Shown: positions 8,004 through 13,743 of the stretch, in pieces
Layout of the letters: each line of letters starts with the position of its first letter
How positions within the stretch are numbered: position 1 is the stretch's first letter
Source of the DNA: Emcibacter sp.
Lineage (GTDB): Bacteria; Pseudomonadota; Alphaproteobacteria; Sphingomonadales; Emcibacteraceae
NCBI GenBank assembly: GCA_027019205.1
Contig: JALUWZ010000029.1
Coordinates: 1 to 20,086 of the forward strand
Direction of reading: 5' to 3'
DNA: 20,086 bases
The notes under the pieces: model-generated
What the model was told of the DNA's origin: nothing
Databases searched by the model: none
The model's input: only the letters and a program-made list of their open reading frames with translations
Made by a program: the position numbers and the translations under genes

Positions 8004-8909
8004 TCAGGGTCCTGTCCGGCGCAACATCAGGCTGCTCCATTCCCCGCGAATATAGCGCCTGATTACGGACAGGCCCTCTCTGGCATAGGCTGCGGCCACT
8101 ATATCCTCCTGGCTGGTAAGCAGTCCGGACAGGATCAGACTTCCCCTCACAGATAAATTCTTCGCAATATCCGGGGCCATATCCTGTAATGGCCCGGCGA
8201 GAATATTGGCAACAATCACATCATAAGGCCCGCTGAGGCTGCTGTTCGCGAAAGCATCGCTGGTGACAATGACAAGCCCGCTTTCGCCGGACCCGGGCGG
8301 GACGATGGCGACCTGATTGGCCCCGGCATTCAGGCGGGTGGTATCCGTTGCGATCCGGTCAATATCACTTGCGACAATGGTAATCGGCCAGATTTTGCTC
8401 ATGGCGAGGGCGAGAACGCCCGAGCCGCAGCCAAGGTCAAGGGCCGCCTCCGGCATATTGCCGTCCGTGAATTCCTGCCTTAAATCGCCGATGGCCAACA
8501 GGCAGCCATAGGTGGTTTCATGCTGACCGGTGCCAAAGGCCTGTCCGGCCTCGACCAGCAGGGCAATGCGGTCCGGGGGAATTCTGTCAGCATCATGGGC
8601 GCCGTAAACAAAGAACAGACCGCTATCGACGGGTTGCAGCAATTTCTGTGATTCTGACACCCAGTCTTTTTCGACCACTGTCTCAAGAATTATGTCGGAC
8701 GGGGGCGCAATATTGCCGAGTTTTTCCTGTAATAATCCAAGGTCTGGCTTCACGGTAAAAAAAGCCTCCAGCTGGCGCAGATCATGCTCCCCGGCTATTT
8801 CAAAGTCGGACAGGGTCGGAAAATTATCCGGGTCAAGACCATAGATAATTTCTTCCGCAAGGGGGATCAGGTTTCGGGCAACCGTCAGGGTTATTTTCCA
8901 GCTTGTCAT
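8004..8909 (-). CDS. prmA: Ribosomal protein L11 methyltransferase PrmA
   Basis: An S-adenosylmethionine-dependent enzyme that trimethylates ribosomal protein L11. The 301 residues match the family. After an N-terminal substrate-recognition domain (1-100) comes AFGTGQHETT (124-133), a segment diagnostic of PrmA. SAM motif I is LDLGCGSG (157-164), the acidic motif ASDID (180-184) follows, and the N-x-L-x-x-P-L motif is NILAGPL (235-241). The start at 8909 gives the expected MTSWKITLTV. The gene faces the small ORF at its 3' end (5-base gap) and is divergent from the GIN-domain genes at its 5' end. In E. coli prmA is dispensable; a phenotype here is unknown. Confidence 0.95.
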   Translation of the reverse strand: MTSWKITLTVARNLIPLAEEIIYGLDPDNFPTLSDFEIAGEHDLRQLEAFFTVKPDLGLLQEKLGNIAPPSDIILETVVEKDWVSESQKLLQPVDSGLFFVYGAHDADRIPPDRIALLVEAGQAFGTGQHETTYGCLLAIGDLRQEFTDGNMPEAALDLGCGSGVLALAMSKIWPITIVASDIDRIATDTTRLNAGANQVAIVPPGSGESGLVIVTSDAFANSSLSGPYDVIVANILAGPLQDMAPDIAKNLSVRGSLILSGLLTSQEDIVAAAYAREGLSVIRRYIRGEWSSLMLRRTGP

Positions 8910-8922
8910 GCCACATTACTTA

Positions 8923-8951
8923 AAGCTTTTCGCCGCAACCGCCAAGCTTTT
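8923..8951. repeat. Pair of AAGCTTTT direct repeats, 21 bases apart
   Basis: AAGCTTTT occurs at 8923-8930 and 8944-8951, start-to-start 21 bases, or two helical turns. It lies in the divergent region between prmA and the GIN-domain genes. It could be a regulator site or chance. Confidence 0.25.
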
Positions 8952-9026
8952 AGCAAAAAAATACGCTGAAATGCGCCGAGTGATGCCGATTTTGCGACCA
9001 GCCGCCTGCCGGGCTGTAAAGTTTCT

Positions 9027-9035
9027 TGCTATAAT
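9027..9035 (+). promoter_or_regulatory. Extended -10 promoter of the GIN-domain gene cluster
   Basis: TGCTATAAT contains a perfect TATAAT (9030-9035) preceded by the TGn extension. No good -35 is seen at 16-18 bases upstream, which is usual for extended -10 promoters. Transcription would start near 9042, giving a leader of about 20 bases with AAGGA ahead of the ATG at 9064. Confidence 0.6.
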
Positions 9036-9063
9036 GAGCCATGGGAAATAAAGGAACAAAAGC

Positions 9064-9720
9064 ATGATAAAAAATATTTTAGCCATCATTATCACCATTG
9101 GATTTGGCCTGACATCTTTCATAACAACACAGGCAGAAGAAATATCGCAGAAGCGTGACCTCGCCTCATTTGAAAAAATTGTCATAAAGGATGCCGGGGT
9201 TTCACTTGATGTCAGGGTGGGCGAGGATTTCTCTGTTACCCTGAAGGGGTCGGCGCAATGGGCCAACAGAATGACTACGAAGGTCGAGGGCAATGCCCTT
9301 GTCATAACCCGGCAAGACCGGAAAAAGAGATCCGTTAATTTCAATGGTGATAACTATATTATCATTACCATGCCAAAATTCACCGGCCTGAAAGTGAATG
9401 GCGCGGTGGATGCTGAAATTTCCGGCATTGACAGTGACAAGCTGAAATTCGAAGTGAACGGGGCCGGCAATATAGAGGTGAAGGGGAGCTGCGGCAGGCT
9501 CAAGGTTGATTTAAACGGCGCCGGTAATTTCGAAGGTCCGGATTTGAAATGTAAAGATGTCAAGGTCACTATCAACGGGGCCGGAAATGTTGAAACCTAC
9601 GGCTCAAACTCCGCCAATCTTACCATTAACGGCTTTGGCAATATTGATCTTTATGGCAATCCGCCGGAGATTAACAAGGATAAAAGCTGGTTCAGTAATA
9701 TCACTATTCACAAAAAATAA
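9064..9720 (+). CDS. GIN-domain (DUF2807) exported protein 1
   Basis: A 218-residue protein of the DUF2807 / 'putative auto-transporter adhesin head GIN domain' family, whose known folds are right-handed beta-solenoids; the biological role is not established. A signal peptide (MIKNILAIIITIGFGLTSF, cleavage near TQA|EE, residue 24) sends it to the periplasm or beyond. Residues 30-105 form the non-repetitive cap strands. The repeat motif N-G-A-[VG]-[DN] then occurs at residues 112, 132, 151, 171 and 189 (spacing 20, 19, 20, 18). It ends in the family-typical IDLYGNP and a basic tail. Cysteines C143 and C163 lie on neighbouring repeats. There is no transmembrane barrel, so it is not an autotransporter. 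It is the first of three tandem paralogues, and it lacks one 39-residue block present in the other two. AAGGA precedes the ATG. Confidence 0.85.
   Translation: MIKNILAIIITIGFGLTSFITTQAEEISQKRDLASFEKIVIKDAGVSLDVRVGEDFSVTLKGSAQWANRMTTKVEGNALVITRQDRKKRSVNFNGDNYIIITMPKFTGLKVNGAVDAEISGIDSDKLKFEVNGAGNIEVKGSCGRLKVDLNGAGNFEGPDLKCKDVKVTINGAGNVETYGSNSANLTINGFGNIDLYGNPPEINKDKSWFSNITIHKK
9397..9642 (+). repeat. GIN repeat block of protein 1 (5 motifs)
   Basis: Protein-level repeats starting at 9397, 9457, 9514, 9574 and 9628. Each begins with Asn-Gly and contributes 18-20 residues. At DNA level the units share AACGG-GCCGG-like cores but have diverged. Confidence 0.8.
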
Positions 9721-9742
9721 TATAACAGACAGGAACAGAATA

Positions 9743-10495
9743 ATGAAAATTTTATACACCTCCCTTATAGCCCTGTTGGCCGCGACTGCCGTAATGTCAG
9801 TTGCCCGGGCAGAAAGCAGGGAATTATCCCTGGATAAATATTCAAAAATTTCGGTATATATCCCCGTGAATATGGTCATTTCGGTCGGGAAGGAACCGTC
9901 TTTCAGAATGGACGGTCGTGACGAGGATATGGCAAAAATTATTGCCCGCGTAAAAGAGGGTACCCTGATTCTGAAAAAGAAAAAAAATTCCGGTCGACTC
10001 AAAGAAATGAATATTACGATTGCCCTGAAAAACCTGAAGAAAATCACTATTAACAGCTCGGCAGATGCAAAAATTCATAATGTGGACGGCAAATCCTTTG
10101 ATCTGGTCATCAACGGATCGGGTGATGTGGTGATGGACGGTAAAAGCGATAAGCTTGGCGTGGAAATTAACGGCTCCGGCGATGTGGCAAGCAAGAGCTT
10201 TGACGCTAAAAATATTTCCCTTGAGACCAATGGGTCGGGGGATATAGCCCTTGCGGGAAAATGTCTGAATCTGGATGTGGAAATAAATGGTTCCGGTGAT
10301 TTTTCCGGTCGCCACCTGATTTGCAGCAAAGTGACAGTTGACATCAGCGGTTCCGGTGACGGAACTGTCTTTGCCAGCGATTCCGTTCGGATCAATACCA
10401 GTGGCAGCTCGGATGTCAATGTATATGGCAACCCGAAATCTGTCAGGAATCAGTCGAGCGGAAATTCAGACCTTACCATTCATAAGGGTGAATGA
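9743..10495 (+). CDS. GIN-domain (DUF2807) exported protein 2
   Basis: A 250-residue paralogue of its neighbours. The start at 9743 is chosen because AGGAA lies 7 bases upstream and the N-terminus (MKILYTSLIALLAATAVMSV, cleavage ARA|ES at 23) is a clean signal peptide; the frame is open further upstream but there it overlaps the previous gene. Repeat motifs occur at residues 104 (NSSAD), 124, 143, 163 and 182 (NGSGD), 202 (SGSGD) and 220 (SGSSD), spaced 20, 19, 20, 19, 20, 18. C174 and C194 are the paired cysteines. It ends in VNVYGNP and a short basic/serine tail. A cap region with many lysines (KKKKNSGRLKE) precedes the repeats. The 22-base gap after protein 1 indicates co-transcription. 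The role is unknown; envelope stress or surface adhesion are only possibilities. Confidence 0.85.
   Translation: MKILYTSLIALLAATAVMSVARAESRELSLDKYSKISVYIPVNMVISVGKEPSFRMDGRDEDMAKIIARVKEGTLILKKKKNSGRLKEMNITIALKNLKKITINSSADAKIHNVDGKSFDLVINGSGDVVMDGKSDKLGVEINGSGDVASKSFDAKNISLETNGSGDIALAGKCLNLDVEINGSGDFSGRHLICSKVTVDISGSGDGTVFASDSVRINTSGSSDVNVYGNPKSVRNQSSGNSDLTIHKGE
10052..10414 (+). repeat. GIN repeat block of protein 2 (7 motifs)
   Basis: Repeats start at 10052, 10112, 10169, 10229, 10286, 10346 and 10400, giving the spacing 60, 57, 60, 57, 60, 54 bases. The core N-G-S-G-D is written with varied codons, so selection acts on the protein rather than on recent DNA duplication. Confidence 0.8.
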
Positions 10496-10545
10496 CTTAT
10501 GGATGATATTATGTTATGCAAGTGCCATAAAAATACAGGCTCTGG

Positions 10546-11319
10546 ATGAATTATTTAAAACTTTTTGGCATAGCGGCCTTTGCCATCGGGGCCATACTCT
10601 ATCTGGCATCTGCCGATGATCATCAGGTGATTCTGGGCGATCAGGATTATGACCTCGGGGAATATGTCAAAATAAGTGTGAGCAGCAGTGTCGATCTGAA
10701 GGTGACTTCGGGGGTGGCCTATGCCCTTAATGTCAAGGCTGATGCGGAAGATCTGAAAAAACTGAAAATTTATGTCAAGGGCCGGACCCTGGTTATTGAA
10801 AATCGGGAAAGTCTGTTCAATTCATGGCAGGGCAGCAGCCCGGAAATTACCATCTCCCTGCCCCTGCTCAGGAAATTTACCCTTAATGGCGCCTCGGATG
10901 CAGAAATAACCGGCATTCACGGCAGCGCCTTCAAGGTTGTTGTCAATGGCTCCGGCGCGGTCAGCTTCAGCGGCAGGAGTGATGACCTGACAACAGAAAT
11001 CAACGGCTCCGGCGATGTGGAGAGTAATGATTTTGCGACATCCGAAAGCAGGGTAGAGATTAACGGCAGCGGGTCGGTGGACCTGTCGGGCAGCTGTGAC
11101 GGGCTGGAGATTGAAATCAACGGCTCCGGCAATTTTACAGGCCGGGATTTTATCTGCAAAAAGGCCGAGGTGGATGTCCTCGGCTCCGGCGATATTGAGG
11201 TTTATGCCAGCCAGGCGCTTGATGTTGATGTCATGGGCAGCAGTGACGTTAATGTTTACGGCAATCCGGCACAGGTCCGGGACCGTTCGCGCAAATCCAC
11301 CCATGTGGTCATGCGCTGA
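10546..11319 (+). CDS. GIN-domain (DUF2807) exported protein 3
   Basis: A 257-residue paralogue. The N-terminus MNYLKLFGIAAFAIGAILYL is hydrophobic, with a plausible cleavage at ASA|DD (residue 23). It could also stay as a membrane anchor. Motifs occur at residues 114 (NGASD), 134, 153, 173, 192 (NGSG-A/D/S/N), 212 (LGSGD) and 230 (MGSSD), with the same 20, 19, 20, 19, 20, 18 spacing as protein 2. C184 and C204 are the paired cysteines. It ends in VNVYGNP plus an Arg/Ser tail. AGG lies 6 bases before the ATG. The gap after protein 2 is 50 bases, still compatible with one transcript. The stop TGA directly abuts the convergent helicase stop (TGA|TCA at 11317-11322). Confidence 0.84.
   Translation: MNYLKLFGIAAFAIGAILYLASADDHQVILGDQDYDLGEYVKISVSSSVDLKVTSGVAYALNVKADAEDLKKLKIYVKGRTLVIENRESLFNSWQGSSPEITISLPLLRKFTLNGASDAEITGIHGSAFKVVVNGSGAVSFSGRSDDLTTEINGSGDVESNDFATSESRVEINGSGSVDLSGSCDGLEIEINGSGNFTGRDFICKKAEVDVLGSGDIEVYASQALDVDVMGSSDVNVYGNPAQVRDRSRKSTHVVMR
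10885..11247 (+). repeat. GIN repeat block of protein 3 (7 motifs)
   Basis: Repeats start at 10885, 10945, 11002, 11062, 11119, 11179 and 11233, with the same base spacing as protein 2. The sequence AACGGCTCCGG recurs in several units, so some DNA-level similarity remains. Confidence 0.8.
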
Positions 11320-13593
11320 TCAGGCAGCGGTGACAAAACTGTCCAGAAGCTTGCGGACAGAGCCTTTTTCAAAATCAATTTCCAGCTTGTTCCCATCACA
11401 GATTATAACGGTGCCATAGCCGAATTTATCATGGAATACCCGGTCACCGCTTTTGTATAGTGACGGGGTGGCGGCTTTTTTTGCGGTATGGGTGGTCGTG
11501 TGGCGCTTTGCCTTGCTGCGGTCGAGCTGCGGGGCGGTATAGCCTTCGGACCATTTGGGCGGGCGTTCCGAGAATCCTTTTTCTCTTTGGCCGGTTGCCT
11601 GACCATACATGCCTTCGGACGGGATGATCTCCACATGGTCTGCGGGCAGTTCGCTGATAAAACGCGATGGAACCGGGCTGGTATAGCTGCCGTAAAGATA
11701 GCGTTGGAGAGCATGGAAGATATGGGCCTGCTTTTTCGCCCGGGTCAGGCCGACATAGGCCAGCCGTCTTTCCTCCTCCAGCCCCTTTTCGCCGTGCTGC
11801 TCAAGTGATTTCCGGCTCGGGAACAGGTCTTCTTCCCAGCCGGGCAGGAAGACCGTTTCAAATTCCAGCCCCTTGGCCCCGTGCAGGGTCATAATATTGA
11901 TTTTATCCTGAATATCATTCCGGGTATTTTCCATCACCAGCGCGATATGTTCCAGGAATTCGGCCAGCCCTTCAAAGGTCTCCATGGCGCGGATCAGTTC
12001 GGACAGATTTTCCAGCTTGCCTTCGGCTTCCGGGGATTTATTCAGACGCCACATTTCCGCGTAGCCGCTTTCGTCCAGTATGGTTTCGCACAGCAGGACA
12101 AGGTCATTATCCTGCGCCATGTCGCGCCAGCGGGCGAAATCCTCCAGCAGTCCGCGCAGGGTATTTTTAACCTTGCCGCGCAGGTCATCTGTTTCAAGGA
12201 TAAGCTCTGCGGCTTTTGCGAGGGCGCAGTCATGACGGCGCGACAGATTGTGGAGCTTTTCCACGGTCGCGGCGCCGATGCCGCGCTTTGGCACATTGAT
12301 AATACGTTCGAACGCCAGACTGTCATCGGGATTGGCCACATGACGCAGATAGGCGATGACATCACGGATTTCCGCCCGCTCGTAAAAGCGGAAACCGCCA
12401 ATAATCCGGTAGGGCAGCCCGAGGGTGAGGAAGCGTTCCTCGAACTCTCGGGTCTGGAAACCGGCGCGGACCAGAATGGCCATTTCGCTCAAATTCTGCT
12501 GTTTGCGCTGATAGACCTCTATCATTTCGCCGATATTGCGGGCTTCCTCCCGGCCATCCCATACAGTTTTCACCGTGACTTTCTCGCCGTCGCCGATGTC
12601 GGTCCACAGCGTCTTGCCCAACCGGCCCTGATTGGCTTCTATCAGGCCGCCGGACGCGCCGAGGATATGGCCGGTGGAGCGGTAATTCTGTTCGAGCCGG
12701 ATAATCTTCGCCCGGTCAAAATCGCTTTCAAAGCGCAGGATATTACCGACCTCCGCCCCGCGCCAGCCGTAAATCGACTGGTCATCATCGCCGACACAAC
12801 AGATATTCCGGTGACCCTGGGCCAGTAACCTGAGCAACAGATACTGGGCAATATTGGTATCCTGATATTCATCAACCATAATATAGCGGAAGCGCCGCTG
12901 ATAGCTCTCCAGCACCTCCGGCTGGTTCTGAAACAGGACGAGGCACAGCAGAATAAGATCGCCGAAATCAACCGCATTCAGGGTTTTCAGCCGCGCCTGA
13001 TAGCTGTGATACAGGGTGATGGCCTTGCCGTCTGCGTAATGCTGTGCTTCACCCGCAGGAACCTGCGACGGCAACAGGCCCCGATTCTTCCAGCCGTCAA
13101 TCAGCCCGGCGAGGAGGCGCGGGTTCCATCTTTTCTCATCTATATTTTCCGCCCGGACAATCTGTTTGATCAGGCGCAACTGATCATCACTGTCAAGAAT
13201 GGTAAAATTTCCGGCAAGGCCGGCAAGACTGCTGTGATTACGCAGGATCTTGACGCCGATGGCATGGAAAGTTCCCATCCAGTAGAGGCTTTCGACCTGG
13301 GAGCCAATGATGGCCCCGACCCGCTCTTTCATTTCCAGGGCGGCCTTGTTGGTGAAGGTGACGGCGAGAATCTGTCCGGGAAAGCCGCAGCCGGTTGCCA
13401 GAATATGGGCCAGCCGTGTGGTCAGGACCCGGGTCTTGCCGGTTCCGGCCCCGGCGAGGACCAGCAACGGACCGTCGATAGTTTCCACCGCCTGCTTCTG
13501 CGGCAGATTAAGTCCTGCCATATAGGGTGGTTCGGACGAGGGGGCAGCGATATTATCCACGGCCAGATTATCAAGATCAAAAGGGTCGGACAT
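11320..13593 (-). CDS. uvrD: UvrD/PcrA-type superfamily 1 DNA helicase
   Basis: A 757-residue 3'-5' helicase acting in nucleotide excision repair, mismatch repair and clearing of stalled forks. SF1A motifs are complete: Q-motif LNLPQKQAV (28-36), Walker A GAGTGKT (48-54), Ia AVTFTNKAALEM (77-88), Walker B VDEYQD (240-245), III VGDDDQSIYGWRGA (267-280), IV LEQNYRST, V TLHGAKGLEFE and VI VGLTRAKK. The C-terminus has a Tudor-like domain beginning GDRVFHDKFGYGTV, the RNA-polymerase-contacting element of PcrA/UvrD. The N-terminus has about 25 extra residues before the Q-motif. No Shine-Dalgarno is visible before the ATG at 13593-13591. The gene lies downstream of clcA on the same strand after 139 bases. 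UvrD and PcrA cannot be told apart by motif alone. Confidence 0.95.
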   Translation of the reverse strand: MSDPFDLDNLAVDNIAAPSSEPPYMAGLNLPQKQAVETIDGPLLVLAGAGTGKTRVLTTRLAHILATGCGFPGQILAVTFTNKAALEMKERVGAIIGSQVESLYWMGTFHAIGVKILRNHSSLAGLAGNFTILDSDDQLRLIKQIVRAENIDEKRWNPRLLAGLIDGWKNRGLLPSQVPAGEAQHYADGKAITLYHSYQARLKTLNAVDFGDLILLCLVLFQNQPEVLESYQRRFRYIMVDEYQDTNIAQYLLLRLLAQGHRNICCVGDDDQSIYGWRGAEVGNILRFESDFDRAKIIRLEQNYRSTGHILGASGGLIEANQGRLGKTLWTDIGDGEKVTVKTVWDGREEARNIGEMIEVYQRKQQNLSEMAILVRAGFQTREFEERFLTLGLPYRIIGGFRFYERAEIRDVIAYLRHVANPDDSLAFERIINVPKRGIGAATVEKLHNLSRRHDCALAKAAELILETDDLRGKVKNTLRGLLEDFARWRDMAQDNDLVLLCETILDESGYAEMWRLNKSPEAEGKLENLSELIRAMETFEGLAEFLEHIALVMENTRNDIQDKINIMTLHGAKGLEFETVFLPGWEEDLFPSRKSLEQHGEKGLEEERRLAYVGLTRAKKQAHIFHALQRYLYGSYTSPVPSRFISELPADHVEIIPSEGMYGQATGQREKGFSERPPKWSEGYTAPQLDRSKAKRHTTTHTAKKAATPSLYKSGDRVFHDKFGYGTVIICDGNKLEIDFEKGSVRKLLDSFVTAA

Positions 13594-13688
13594 AATTTTA
13601 TTTATAGCTGAACGCCGGGTAAATTACAGAGAAAAGTTATTCTTTCTTCTCCGGCAGGATTCCTGCTCTGATATAGGTCCCTTTTGCC

Positions 13689-13743
13689 TGTTCTTTTACT
13701 TATTTTTTGCTTATTTCTTACTTATTTCTTACTTATTTCTTAC
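13689..13743. repeat. 11-bp tandem repeat starting at the clcA stop codon
   Basis: TTATTTCTTAC occurs three times without change (13711-13721, 13722-13732, 13733-13743). It is preceded by a two-mismatch copy, TTATTTTTTGC (13700-13710), and a looser TGTTCTTTTAC (13689-13699). On the coding strand of clcA each exact copy reads GTAAGAAATAA. The first copy supplies the last codons and the TAA stop; the others lie between clcA and uvrD. Confidence 0.85.

Noticed and set aside
7994..8008. CCTGAA-GCT-TTCAGG hairpin as a bidirectional terminator between the small gene and prmA
   Set aside because: Facing TGA stop codons are automatically reverse complements, so short palindromes there are expected; no T-run follows on either strand.
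9397..11247. Regular 54-60 base repeats as a CRISPR or non-coding array
   Set aside because: The periodicity is in the protein (GIN repeats), codons vary between units, and there are no spacers or cas genes.
9064..11319. GIN-domain genes as autotransporter adhesins
   Set aside because: The family name suggests this, but none of the three has a C-terminal beta-barrel or a partner TpsB/TamA-like gene nearby.
11881..12828. 315-residue plus-strand frame opposite uvrD
   Set aside because: The helicase motifs on the minus strand fully explain the region; the plus-strand protein matches no family and has no good start context.
13654..13666. GCAGGATTCCTGC inverted repeat before uvrD as a terminator of clcA
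   Set aside because: A 5-bp usable stem with a 3-base loop and no following T-run on the minus strand.
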